DNA of 41,247 nt from JBPOJN01 sp052033505 (GCA_052033505.1 JBPOJN010000064.1:1-41247), one strand, 5' to 3'. Positions 1-8,015 are shown, counted from the first letter of the stretch. Numbers and translations are program-made. The notes: a model not told the origin generated them from the sequence alone.

Positions 1-540
1 GAGACGATCGTGGCGAGCGGGCCTCGCAACGCCCCGCTGCCGCACCACCGTCCGACCGACACGGTGCTCGAGGCGGGCCACACGGTGATCATCGACGTCG
101 GCGCGCTGGTCGACGGCTACCACAGCGACATGACCCGCACCTTCGTGGTGGGCGACCCGACGCCGCTGCAGCAACAGGTGTACGACGCCGTGCTCGACGC
201 CCAGGTCGCAGGGGTCGCGGCGGTGCGCCCCGGTCTCACCACGCTCGAGCTCGACGCGGTCTGCCGCGACCGGCTCATCGCCGCCGGGTTCGGGCCGTGG
301 TTCAGCCACGGGACCGGCCACGGGGTGGGGCTCCTCATCCACGAGGACCCCTTCGTCAACTCGTCGGGTGGCTGGGTTTTGCAGGTGGGAGACGTCGTAA
401 CGGTGGAACCGGGCGTCTATCGTGAGGACTTCGGCGGCGTTCGGGTGGAAGACCTGGTCGAGGTGACCAGCACCGGAGGCCGCGTGCTGACCACGACGCC
501 CAAGGATTCGCCATGCCCGCCATCACCACCAACGACCTGA
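1..540 (+). CDS. M24-family Xaa-Pro aminopeptidase, 3' part
   Basis: Metallopeptidase of the M24 (Xaa-Pro aminopeptidase/prolidase, PepP/PepQ) family, which removes residues next to proline in peptides in the cytosol. The reading frame is open from the first base, so the start and the N-terminal domain lie outside the window. What remains is the C-terminal pita-bread catalytic domain. Visible motifs are IIDVG and HSDMTRT (the two metal-binding aspartates), HGTGHGVGL (metal-binding histidine), EPGVY and GVRVEDLV (metal-binding glutamates), so the active site looks intact. The stop overlaps the efp start by 28 bp. An M24 peptidase directly before efp and nusB is a common order in actinobacteria and Firmicutes. 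Whether it is PepP or PepQ cannot be decided without the N-terminus. Confidence 0.88.
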   Translation, partial: ETIVASGPRNAPLPHHRPTDTVLEAGHTVIIDVGALVDGYHSDMTRTFVVGDPTPLQQQVYDAVLDAQVAGVAAVRPGLTTLELDAVCRDRLIAAGFGPWFSHGTGHGVGLLIHEDPFVNSSGGWVLQVGDVVTVEPGVYREDFGGVRVEDLVEVTSTGGRVLTTTPKDSPCPPSPPTT

Positions 541-1076
541 AGAACGGGATCACGCTCGAGCTCGACAACGGCCTGTTCCAGGTCGTCGAGTTCCAGCACG
601 TCAAGCCCGGCAAGGGTGGTGCGTTCGTGCGGACCAAGCTGCGCAACGTGAAGACGGGCAACGTCTTCGACCGCACCTTCAACGCCGGCGTGCGCGTCGA
701 GCAGGCGCTCGTCGACAAGAAGGACATGCAGTTCCTGTACCGCGACGGCGACGAGTACGTGTTCATGGACACCGAGAGCTACGAGCAGATGAACGTGCCG
801 CCGGTGGCCCTCGGCGACGCCGCCGACTACCTGGTCGAGCAGGCCGTCGCGATCATCGCCTTCTACAACGGCGAGATCATCAACGTCGAGATCCCGGCCG
901 CGGTCGAGCTCACCGTCGCCGACACCGAGCCCGGCATCCAGGGCGACCGGGTCAGCGGGGCGAAGAAGGCCGCGACGCTCGAGACCGGCAAGGTCGTGCA
1001 GGTGCCCCTGCACATCAACATCGGCGACCGGCTGCGCGTCGACACCCGCACCGGCGACTACATCTCGCGCGTCTGA
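513..1076 (+). CDS. efp: Translation elongation factor P
   Basis: EF-P binds between the P and E sites of the ribosome and relieves stalling at polyproline stretches. The protein has 187 aa, the usual length, with the three beta-barrel domains of the family. The N-terminal KOW-like domain carries the loop VKPGKGGAF, whose Lys34 is the residue at the tip facing the P-site tRNA. The C-terminal OB domain ends in the family signature GDRLRVDTRTGDYISRV. The ATG at 513 lies inside the end of the upstream peptidase gene, which implies translational coupling. The stop is followed after 7 bp by nusB. No modification enzyme is visible here, so the state of Lys34 is unknown. Confidence 0.97.
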   Translation: MPAITTNDLKNGITLELDNGLFQVVEFQHVKPGKGGAFVRTKLRNVKTGNVFDRTFNAGVRVEQALVDKKDMQFLYRDGDEYVFMDTESYEQMNVPPVALGDAADYLVEQAVAIIAFYNGEIINVEIPAAVELTVADTEPGIQGDRVSGAKKAATLETGKVVQVPLHINIGDRLRVDTRTGDYISRV

Positions 1077-1083
1077 TCGGTCG

Positions 1084-1566
1084 ATGACCACCGACGGGCG
1101 GCGACGCCCCCGACACGACGGGCCTCCGGGCGACGATCGCTCCGATGCCCGCGAGCGTGCGTTGGTGCTGCTCTACGAGGCGGCCTCCAAGGGCACCGAC
1201 GCACGCGCCACCATCGACGCGCAGGTCGTCCGACCCGACCAGCTCACACGCGAGCTGGTGCTCGGGGTCGACGAACACCGCGAGCGCCTCGATCGCGAGA
1301 TCGCCGCGCACGCCAAGGGGTGGACGCTGGCCCGGATGCCGCTGATCGACCTCACCGTGATGCGCATCGCCGGCTACGAGCTGCTCGGACGTCCCGACGT
1401 GCCCGTCGCCGTCGTGCTCGACGAGGCCGTCGAGCTCGCGAAGCGGTTCTCCACCGACGACTCCGGGCGATTCGTCAACGGGGTGCTGTCGGCACTCGTC
1501 CCGGTGCTCCGTGGCGCCGGCACGACACCGCGAGCGGCGCGACCCGATGGACGCGACGACGGCTGA
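1084..1566 (+). CDS. nusB: Transcription antitermination factor NusB
   Basis: NusB is an all-helical RNA-binding protein that, with NusE (S10), binds boxA and promotes antitermination on rRNA operons. The 160-aa product contains the NusB fold from about residue 20 (ARERALVLLYEA) and the diagnostic C-terminal signature AKRFSTDDSGRFVNGVLSAL near residues 119-138. The first 20 residues are charged and probably disordered, as is the Arg/Asp-rich tail. It lies 7 bp after efp, and efp-nusB pairing is widespread. The tail overlaps the start of the next gene. Confidence 0.95.
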   Translation: MTTDGRRRPRHDGPPGDDRSDARERALVLLYEAASKGTDARATIDAQVVRPDQLTRELVLGVDEHRERLDREIAAHAKGWTLARMPLIDLTVMRIAGYELLGRPDVPVAVVLDEAVELAKRFSTDDSGRFVNGVLSALVPVLRGAGTTPRAARPDGRDDG

Positions 1567-3088
1567 TCCCGACCCGTCCGACGTCACGGGCGCCGGGATC
1601 GACCCGCTGCTCGTCGACGTCGTGCACGCCCGACCGCGGTCGCCGCTCGCGGCACTGCAGCGGATGACGATCTGGCAATGGGTGCTGCTCGCGATGATCG
1701 CGGGCTACACGTCGTACTTCACGAAGGTCACCCTCGACGTCCATCACGGGCTCGGCACCTCGGCCTACGACTACGGGCTGTACGACCAGGGCGTGTGGTT
1801 GATGTCGCGGTTCCACGCGCCGTTCGTGACGCTCATGGGCCGCAACCTGATGGGCGACCACACCTCGTTCATCCTCGTGTTCCTGGTCCCCGTGTACTGG
1901 GTGTTCCCCAGCGCGGGGGCGCTGTTCTTCTCCCAGTCGCTGTTCATCGCGCTCGGCGCGGTCCCCGTGTACCTGCTCGGCCGGCGCCTGCTGCACCACG
2001 ACCTGTACGCGGTCGCGCTGGCCGCCTGCTACCTGCTGCACCCGGCGGTGTCGTGGAGCAACCGTGAGAACTTCCATCCCGACAGCTTCCTGCCGCCGTT
2101 GCTCGGCATGGCCATCTACGCCGCCGTCTCGGAGCGCTGGCGGATGTACGCGGTCTTCTTCGCGCTCTCGTTGCTGGTGAAGGAGGACGTGTCGCTCGTG
2201 CTGGTGCCGCTCGGTGTGTGGGTCGCGGTCACGCGCGACCGCCGCATCGGGCTGATCTCGATCGGCGCGTCGATCGCGTTCATGCTCGTCGCGATGTTCG
2301 CCGTGATGCGCAGCCTGATCGGTGTGCCGACCCGCAACGGCTGGCGGGTGCCCTTCGGCGGACCCGGTGGGTTCCTGAAGAAGGTCGTGACCGACCCGGT
2401 GGCGGTGGTGAAGCACTTCTGGAGCGACGACCGGCCCTTCTACTTCTGGCAGATGACCGCACCGTTCGCGTGGCTGTTCGCCCGGGCGCCGAGCATCGCG
2501 CTGATCAGCCTCACCGTGCTCGGCACCAACATGCTCAGCACGTTCTGGTACCAGTACCAGGTCGAGTACCACTACGCCCTGGTGGCGGTGCCGGCGTTGG
2601 CCATGGGCACGGTGTGGGCGTTGTCGAAGGTGCGGGCCCATGCCCGCGGTGTCGTCGTCGCCGTGGTGCTCGCGACGTCGTCGTGGTCGGCGTGGCAGTG
2701 GGGTGCCATGCCGTTCAGCACCGAGCTGCCCTACACGTGGGCGCCCGACCATCCGGTCGCGGCGGCGGCGCGCGACATCGTGCGCGACCTGCCCGAGGAC
2801 GCCGTGGTGTCGGCGCAGTACTCGATGACGGCCCAGATCGCCCGTCGCCGCGAGATCTACATGTTCCCGAACCCGTTCGCTGCCCAGCTCTACGGACCGG
2901 ACGACTCGCTCGCCGGGCAGCGGCTCCCGGCGGCAGACCGCGTCGAGTACGTGGTGCTGCCGGCGACGCTCGAACCGGAGAACGAACTGGTGTGGATGTC
3001 GGTCGAGTCCGAGTTCACGCTGGTCGGCGCGAACGAGTGGTGGCGCCTGTTCCGGCGCACGAGCATGATCGAGGCGTCCTCGCCCTAG
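1547..3088 (+). CDS. DUF2079 polytopic membrane protein
   Basis: Predicted inner-membrane protein of the DUF2079 family, related to GT-C-fold glycosyltransferases; its substrate is unknown. About ten hydrophobic segments are visible, starting with WVLLAMIAGYTSYF. Family motifs include TSAYDYGLYDQGVW and the loop NLMGDHTSFILVFLVP. The acidic DYG and DHT positions are where GT-C enzymes place catalytic residues (inference). The ATG at 1547 overlaps the nusB stop by 20 bp; an alternative in-frame ATG at 1511 would overlap it by 56 bp and adds only an Arg-rich stretch, so 1547 is preferred. The product is 513 aa from this start. Its position between nusB and carA is probably incidental to translation or pyrimidine synthesis. 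Confidence 0.82.
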   Translation: MDATTADPDPSDVTGAGIDPLLVDVVHARPRSPLAALQRMTIWQWVLLAMIAGYTSYFTKVTLDVHHGLGTSAYDYGLYDQGVWLMSRFHAPFVTLMGRNLMGDHTSFILVFLVPVYWVFPSAGALFFSQSLFIALGAVPVYLLGRRLLHHDLYAVALAACYLLHPAVSWSNRENFHPDSFLPPLLGMAIYAAVSERWRMYAVFFALSLLVKEDVSLVLVPLGVWVAVTRDRRIGLISIGASIAFMLVAMFAVMRSLIGVPTRNGWRVPFGGPGGFLKKVVTDPVAVVKHFWSDDRPFYFWQMTAPFAWLFARAPSIALISLTVLGTNMLSTFWYQYQVEYHYALVAVPALAMGTVWALSKVRAHARGVVVAVVLATSSWSAWQWGAMPFSTELPYTWAPDHPVAAAARDIVRDLPEDAVVSAQYSMTAQIARRREIYMFPNPFAAQLYGPDDSLAGQRLPAADRVEYVVLPATLEPENELVWMSVESEFTLVGANEWWRLFRRTSMIEASSP

Positions 3089-3200
3089 GTCTCCCGGGCG
3101 CGCGTGGTAGCGTCGGGGTCGCCGTGAAGCGGGTCCCGTGAGGCCCAGACGGCAGGAGCATCGAACGTGTCACGCTGGTCGTCCGCGCACCGCGCATTCC

Positions 3201-3226
3201 TGCAATTCCATGCAGTCGAGTGCATG
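3201..3226. promoter_or_regulatory. Palindromic operator-like site upstream of carA
   Basis: Three TGCA-type half-sites follow one another just upstream of the carA ribosome binding site. They include a perfect inverted repeat CATGCA-6 nt-TGCATG at 3209-3226, preceded by TGCA at 3201. The position, 24 bp before the preferred ATG, suits an operator acting on carAB. ArgR boxes of actinobacteria are AT-rich palindromes containing TGCA-like half-sites, so ArgR is a candidate, but no regulator can be assigned from sequence alone. Confidence 0.4.
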
Positions 3227-3249
3227 ATCATCCAGGTAGGATGGTCGTC

Positions 3250-4434
3250 ATGAGTGCCCCCACCCCGGTCACCCCGAGCACCCCCGTCATCCCGGCCGCG
3301 CTGGTCCTCGCCGACGGCAGCGTCTTCGAGGGCGAGCACCTCGGCGCCGAGGCGCCCGGTGGCGTCGCGAGTGGCGAGGTCGTGTTCAACACCGTGCTCG
3401 CCGGCTATCAGGAGGTGATCACCGACCCGAGCTACGCCGGGCAGATCATCACCTTCACCGCCACGCACATCGGCAACTACGGGGTCAACGCCACCGACTT
3501 CGAGAGCCGCCGCCCGTTCTGCCGTGGCGTGATCGTGCGCGAGATCGCCCGCCGCCACAGCAACCAGCGCGCCGAGGCGTCGCTCGACGCGATGCTGCGC
3601 CGCTACGGCATCAGCGGCATCGGTGGCATCGACACCCGCCGACTCACCCGCCTGCTCCGCGACACCGGCGCGATGCCCGGTGCGTTCGGGACGGCGGACG
3701 AGGCCACCCTCAGGGCCGCGGCGCAGGCCGAGCGTGGCACCGACGGGATCGACCTCGTCGCCCAGGTCACCACCGGCCAGGCGTACACCGTCGGCTCGGG
3801 CGAGCGGTTGATCGTCGCCTACGACTTCGGCATCAAGCACTCGATCCTGCGCGACCTCGCCGGCCTCGGCACGGTGCGCGTCGTGCCGGCGAGCACCAGC
3901 GCGGCCGACGTGCTCGCGATGAACCCCGCCGGCGTGTTCCTGTCGAACGGCCCCGGCGACCCCGCCGAGGTCGGCTACGCGGTCGAGGCGATCCAGGGGC
4001 TGCTCGGCCAGGTGCCGGTGTTCGGCATCTGCCTCGGTCACCAACTCCTCAGCCGGGCCATCGGTGGCGAGACGTTCAAGCTGCCCTTCGGCCACCACGG
4101 CGGCAACCACCCGGTGCGCCACGAGGCCACCGGCAAGATCGAGATCACCTCGCAGAACCACAACTTCTGCGTCGACCCCGAGTCGATCGCCGGGAAGGCC
4201 GACGTGACCCACCTCAACCTCAACGACCGCACCGTCGAAGGCATGCGTGTCAGGGACGTCCCGGCGTTCAGCGTGCAGTACCACCCCGAGGCCGGCCCCG
4301 GCCCGCACGACGCGAAGTACCTGTTCGGCATGTTCGACAACCTGATGCGAGGCGGTGATGCCGGCGTGACCGGACGGAACCTGCACGGCTACGAGACGCC
4401 CGGCCTGCCGGCGCCCGAGCTGGGGGTGGCGTGA
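3250..4434 (+). CDS. carA: Carbamoyl-phosphate synthase small subunit
   Basis: Glutamine amidotransferase subunit of carbamoyl-phosphate synthase. It hydrolyses glutamine and channels ammonia to CarB for pyrimidine and arginine synthesis. The protein is 394 aa from the chosen start (E. coli 382). The N-terminal CarA-specific domain includes GEVVFNTVLAGYQEVITDPS and GIGGIDTRRLTR. The class I amidotransferase domain starts near residue 190. It has the nucleophile motif FGICLGHQL (Cys) and the His-Glu pair in VQYHPEAGPGPHD. ATG 3250 is chosen because AGGTAGG at 3234-3240 is well spaced before it; a GTG at 3220 and an ATG at 3241 are in frame but sit in the operator or on the ribosome binding site. 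The stop is separated by one base from the carB ATG, so the two are cotranslated. Confidence 0.96.
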   Translation: MSAPTPVTPSTPVIPAALVLADGSVFEGEHLGAEAPGGVASGEVVFNTVLAGYQEVITDPSYAGQIITFTATHIGNYGVNATDFESRRPFCRGVIVREIARRHSNQRAEASLDAMLRRYGISGIGGIDTRRLTRLLRDTGAMPGAFGTADEATLRAAAQAERGTDGIDLVAQVTTGQAYTVGSGERLIVAYDFGIKHSILRDLAGLGTVRVVPASTSAADVLAMNPAGVFLSNGPGDPAEVGYAVEAIQGLLGQVPVFGICLGHQLLSRAIGGETFKLPFGHHGGNHPVRHEATGKIEITSQNHNFCVDPESIAGKADVTHLNLNDRTVEGMRVRDVPAFSVQYHPEAGPGPHDAKYLFGMFDNLMRGGDAGVTGRNLHGYETPGLPAPELGVA

Positions 4435-4435
4435 C

Positions 4436-6175
4436 ATGCCCAAGCGCACCGACATCTCCTCGATCCTGATCATCGGCTCCGGCCCGATCGTGATCGGCCA
4501 GGCCTGCGAGTTCGACTACTCCGGCACCCAGGCCTGCCGCGTCCTGCGCGAGGAGGGCTACCGCGTCATCCTCGTCAACTCGAACCCGGCGACGATCATG
4601 ACCGACCCCGACTTCGCCGACGTCACCTACGTCGAGCCGATCACGTGGGAGGTCGTCGCCAAGATCATCGAACGCGAACGCCCCGACGCCGTGCTGCCCA
4701 CGATGGGCGGCCAGACCGGCCTCAACACGGCGATGGCGCTGTACGAGCGCGGCCTCATCGGCGTGCCGGGTACGCCCGAGATGATCGGCGCGAACGCCGA
4801 GGCGATCGCCACCGCCGAAGATCGCGAGCGGTTCAAGCAGGCGATGATCGAGATCGGCCTCAGCGTCCCGCGCAGCGGGACCGCCCACACGATGGACGAG
4901 GCCCGGCAGGTCGTCGCCGAGATCGGCCTGCCGATCATCATCCGCCCCGCCTACATCCTCGGCGGCCGCGGCACCGGCATGGCCGCCACCATGGAGGAGT
5001 TCGAGGTCGCCGCGGCCAACGGCCTCGCCGCCAGCCCGATCAGCGAGATCCTCATCGAGACCTCGATCACCGGCTGGAAGGAGTACGAGCTCGAGGTGAT
5101 GCGTGACCGCGCCGACAACTGCGTGATCATCTGCTCGATCGAGAACGTCGACGCGATGGGCGTGCACACCGGCGACTCGATCACGGTCGCCCCCGCGCAG
5201 ACCCTCACCGATGTCGAGTACCAGCAGATGCGCGACGCCGCGTTCGCGTGCATCCGCCGCGTCGGCGTGGAGACCGGCGGCAGCAACGTGCAGTTCGCCG
5301 TGAACCCGGCGACCGGCGAGCAGGTCGTCATCGAGATGAACCCGCGCGTGTCGCGCAGTTCGGCCCTGGCGTCGAAGGCCACCGGGTTCCCGATCGCCAA
5401 GATCGCCGCCAAGCTCGCCGTCGGCTACACCCTCGACGAGATCCCGAACGACATCACCAAGATGACGCCGGCGAGCTTCGAGCCGAGCATCGACTACATC
5501 GTCACCAAGATCCCGCGCTGGGCGTTCGAGAAGCTGCCCGGCACCAGCGGTGTGCTCGGCACGCAGATGCAGTCGGTGGGCGAGGCGATGAGCATCGGCC
5601 GCACGTTCCCCGAGAGCCTGCAGAAGGGCCTGCGCTCGCTCGAGCAGGGCCGCCTCGGCCTCGGCTGCGACCCGGTCGAACAGCAGTTGGCCGACGTGAG
5701 CGACGCCGACCTGCTCGCCCGTGCGGCGATCCCCACGCCCGAGCGGATCCAACAGGTCGGCGAGCTGCTGCGCCGCGGCGTGTCGATCGACGACGTGCAC
5801 GCCAGCACGAAGATCGACCCGTGGTTCCTCGACCAGATGGGCCTGATCACCGACGAGCGTCACGCGCTGGCCGAGATCGGCCTCGACGGCATGAGCCGCA
5901 CCGCGTGGCGGCGCGCCAAGCGGCTCGGCTTCAGCGACGCACAGCTGGCGTACCTGTGGGACACCGACGAGACCACGGTGCGCTCGGCCCGCGAGGCCGC
6001 CGGCGTGGTGCCGACGTTCAAGACGGTCGACACCTGCGCGGCCGAGTTCGAGGCCCACACGCCGTACCACTACAGCACCTACGAGGACGAGAACGAGGTC
6101 CGTCCGAGCGACCGGCCGCGCGTGGTCATCCTCGGCAGCGGCCCGAACCGCATCGGCCCGGGCATCGAGGTCTAG
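4436..6175 (+). CDS. carB: Carbamoyl-phosphate synthase large subunit, N-terminal half (ends at in-frame TAG)
   Basis: N-terminal half of the synthase subunit that makes carboxyphosphate and carbamate. The carboxyphosphate ATP-grasp domain fills residues 1-400. Visible motifs are IGSGPIVIGQACEFDYSG, the ATP-grasp segment IIIRPAYILGGRGTG, EMNPRVSRSSALASKATG and the oligomerisation region up to about 550. The frame then enters the second synthetase domain (VVILGSGPNRIGPGIE) and stops at TAG 6173-6175. In the family the next residues are FDYCCVHASFALR; here the reading is V-stop-C-C-C-V-H-A-S-F-A-L-R in the same frame and with the same length. So this is a substitution-type lesion, not a frameshift, and the 3' half continues in the same frame. 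Base composition is actinobacterial throughout. One base separates it from carA. Confidence 0.9.
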   Translation: MPKRTDISSILIIGSGPIVIGQACEFDYSGTQACRVLREEGYRVILVNSNPATIMTDPDFADVTYVEPITWEVVAKIIERERPDAVLPTMGGQTGLNTAMALYERGLIGVPGTPEMIGANAEAIATAEDRERFKQAMIEIGLSVPRSGTAHTMDEARQVVAEIGLPIIIRPAYILGGRGTGMAATMEEFEVAAANGLAASPISEILIETSITGWKEYELEVMRDRADNCVIICSIENVDAMGVHTGDSITVAPAQTLTDVEYQQMRDAAFACIRRVGVETGGSNVQFAVNPATGEQVVIEMNPRVSRSSALASKATGFPIAKIAAKLAVGYTLDEIPNDITKMTPASFEPSIDYIVTKIPRWAFEKLPGTSGVLGTQMQSVGEAMSIGRTFPESLQKGLRSLEQGRLGLGCDPVEQQLADVSDADLLARAAIPTPERIQQVGELLRRGVSIDDVHASTKIDPWFLDQMGLITDERHALAEIGLDGMSRTAWRRAKRLGFSDAQLAYLWDTDETTVRSAREAAGVVPTFKTVDTCAAEFEAHTPYHYSTYEDENEVRPSDRPRVVILGSGPNRIGPGIEV

Positions 6176-6290
6176 TGCTGCTGCGTGCACGCCTCGTTCG
6201 CGCTCCGCGACGCCGGGTTCGAGACGGTGATGGTGAACTGCAACCCCGAGACCGTCAGCACCGACTACGACATCTCGGACCGCTTGTATT
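6173..6290 (+). other. In-frame stop and chimeric junction inside carB
   Basis: At 6170-6178 the expected codons TTC GAC TAC (FDY) are replaced by GTC TAG TGC, four differences in nine bases. The sequence then continues GC-rich through the conserved block VNCNPETVSTDYDISDR. At about 6,275-6,290 codon choice changes sharply, from almost only G/C-ending codons to TTG, TAT, CCT, TTA, GAA and AAA. The reading frame is kept. This is what a misassembly or chimeric read in a cross-phylum conserved stretch would produce; homologous recombination is a weaker alternative. Confidence 0.8.
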
Positions 6291-7774
6291 TCGAGCCTGT
6301 GACCTATGAAGACGTCTTAAACATCGTCGAAAACGAAAAACCCGACGGCGTCATCGTCCAATTCGGCGGTCAAACCCCGCTCAAGCTCGCCGTGTCCCTG
6401 CAGAAAGCCGGCGTCCCCATCATCGGCACCTCGCCCGCGAATATCGACCGCGCCGAGGATCGCAAACTCTTCGCCGAAATGATCCAAAAATTGAAACTGC
6501 GCCAACCCGAAAACGGCATCGCCACGAACGTGGAAGAAGCGGTTATCATCGCCGAACGCATCGGCTATCCCATATTAGCCCGCCCGTCTTACGTCTTGGG
6601 CGGCCGAGCCATGGAGATTCTCTACGACACACCAAGCCTCCGCGACTACATGGCCCGCGAACACGGCGACAAAGGCAATGGTAATAAAGGTACAGCCGTT
6701 TCGAGTCCGGCTAAGACGGCTCGAAACGAGGGGGTTCGGGGTGCGCCAGCGGCCCCCCCGATTCTCATCGACAAGTTTCTGGATGGGGCGATTGAAGTGG
6801 ACGTGGATGCTTTGGCCGACAACGAAGGCAACGTCGCCGTCGTCGGCATCTTGGAGCACATTGAAGAAGCCGGTATTCACTCGGGCGACAGCGCCATGTC
6901 GTTACCGCCGCGGTCTTTGTCCCCGAAGATCCTGAAAGACATCCAAGACTGGACCATCGCCATGGCCAAAGAACTGAAAGTCATTGGCCTCATGAACGTC
7001 CAATACGCGGTCAAAGACGAAAAACTCTACGTCATTGAAGTGAACCCGCGCGCTTCGCGCACCGTACCGTTCGTTTCAAAAACCACCGGCACGCCGCTCG
7101 CGAAAATCGCATCGCTCTTGATGGTCGGCCGGAAATTGAAGGAATTCAAAATCCAGTCGCCCTTGGGGCTGAAACACATCGCGATCAAAGAGTCCGTTTT
7201 TCCGTTCACGAAATTCCCCGGCGTTGACCCGATACTCGGACCCGAAATGCGTTCGACCGGCGAAGTCATGGGCATCGCGGAGACCTTCGGAGAAGCCTTC
7301 GCGAAATCCCAGCTGGGCGCGAACACGCATCTGCCGAAATCCGGCTCGGTTTTTTTAAGCGTCCGCAACCAAGACAAGAAAGCCGTGCTTCCGGCCGCGA
7401 AAAAGTTAGTCGCATTGGGATTCAAGCTCATCGCGACCAAAGGCACGGCTTTGTTCTTGAGGGAGCAAGACGTGCCCGTCGAACCGGTCAATAAGGTCGC
7501 CGAAGGCAGCCCTCACATCGTGGATCTCCTAAGCGAAGGCAAAATCGCGATGGTCATCAACACGCCGGAAGGGCGTCTCTCCGCCATGGATTCCTTTCCG
7601 ATCCGGCGCACCGCCCTCATGCGCGGCATCCCGCATTTCACGACGGTCGCGGCGGCCTTGGCGGCGGTCGACGGCATCGAAACCTTGAACCGCAGCGGAA
7701 TTTCCGTAAAAGCCATGCAGGATTATTTGTCTATTGAATCAAGCGCCCCAAAACCTGCAGCTTTATCTGCTTGA
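6185..7774 (+). CDS. carB: Carbamoyl-phosphate synthase large subunit, C-terminal half (second organism)
   Basis: C-terminal half of CarB: the carbamoyl-phosphate ATP-grasp domain followed by the MGS-like allosteric domain. Visible motifs are IGTSPANIDRAEDR, LARPSYVLGGRAMEILYD, HSGDSAMSLPPRSLS, EVNPRASRTVPFVSK, FPGVDPILGPEMRSTGEVMG, and in the allosteric domain INTPEGRLSAMDSFPIRRTAL. The first roughly 30 codons are still GC-rich and belong to the left-hand organism; from about 6,285 the codon use is that of the right-hand genome. GTG 6185 is only the first possible start after the TAG and is probably not a real start. Between RDYMAREH and PPILIDKFLDGA about 25 residues are inserted relative to E. 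coli, encoded by a hairpin-forming sequence (see 6697-6728). Joined to the upstream half, the protein would be 1,112 codons. Confidence 0.88.
   Translation: MHASFALRDAGFETVMVNCNPETVSTDYDISDRLYFEPVTYEDVLNIVENEKPDGVIVQFGGQTPLKLAVSLQKAGVPIIGTSPANIDRAEDRKLFAEMIQKLKLRQPENGIATNVEEAVIIAERIGYPILARPSYVLGGRAMEILYDTPSLRDYMAREHGDKGNGNKGTAVSSPAKTARNEGVRGAPAAPPILIDKFLDGAIEVDVDALADNEGNVAVVGILEHIEEAGIHSGDSAMSLPPRSLSPKILKDIQDWTIAMAKELKVIGLMNVQYAVKDEKLYVIEVNPRASRTVPFVSKTTGTPLAKIASLLMVGRKLKEFKIQSPLGLKHIAIKESVFPFTKFPGVDPILGPEMRSTGEVMGIAETFGEAFAKSQLGANTHLPKSGSVFLSVRNQDKKAVLPAAKKLVALGFKLIATKGTALFLREQDVPVEPVNKVAEGSPHIVDLLSEGKIAMVINTPEGRLSAMDSFPIRRTALMRGIPHFTTVAAALAAVDGIETLNRSGISVKAMQDYLSIESSAPKPAALSA
6697..6728. 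repeat. Palindromic in-frame insert within carB
   Basis: Inverted repeat with arms CGTTTCGAG(T)CCG and CGGCTCGAAACG around a 7-nt GCTAAGA loop, one bulged T. It is followed at 6731-6757 by a second G-run/C-run pairing (GGGGG ... CCCCC). It lies in the stretch of carB that encodes about 25 residues absent from E. coli CarB, and the frame stays open across it. It resembles small palindromic elements that insert in frame into genes, such as the Rickettsia palindromic elements (comparison, not identification). Confidence 0.55.
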
Positions 7775-7859
7775 AATGAAGCCATAGTGGACGGAATCAA
7801 AACTTTCGTTCATGATGAGGACCCGGTAACAAACTTTAGAAATCAACCCAGGAGAATTT

Positions 7860-8015
7860 ATGGAAAAACAAGAAGCGTATTGTGTGAAATGCAAAGCCAA
7901 ACAAGAAATGACAGAAGCCAAAGAAGTGGAAATGAAGAACGGTCGCAAAGCCTTGCAGGGTAAGTGCGGCAAGTGCGGAACGGGCATGTACAAGATCCTA
8001 GGCAAAGCAAAATAA
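7860..8015 (+). CDS. DUF5679-type small zinc-ribbon-like protein
   Basis: A 51-aa protein with two CxxC-type pairs, YCVKCKAKQEM near the N-terminus and GKCGKCGTGMYKI near the C-terminus, separated by about 30 residues including KEVEMKNGRKALQG. This pattern matches DUF5679, a family of roughly 50-aa treble-clef or zinc-ribbon-like proteins of unknown function. Metal binding is inferred from the four cysteines. A strong ribosome binding site (AGGAGA at 7850-7855) is placed correctly for ATG 7860. It follows carB by 85 bp on the same strand and may have its own promoter, though none stands out. A minus-strand frame covers the same DNA but lacks these features. Confidence 0.82.
   Translation: MEKQEAYCVKCKAKQEMTEAKEVEMKNGRKALQGKCGKCGTGMYKILGKAK

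Noticed and set aside
1475..2752. Minus-strand frame of 425 codons opposite the DUF2079 gene
   Set aside because: Antisense artefact of high GC; low complexity.
6173..6175. TAG in carB as read-through or recoded codon
   Set aside because: Flanking invariant codons are also altered and the site is next to the chimeric junction; there is no sign of amber suppression elsewhere.
4268..6190. Minus-strand frame of 640 codons opposite carA/carB
   Set aside because: Typical antisense open frame in GC-rich DNA; composed of Arg/Ala/Val/Asp/Gly repeats.
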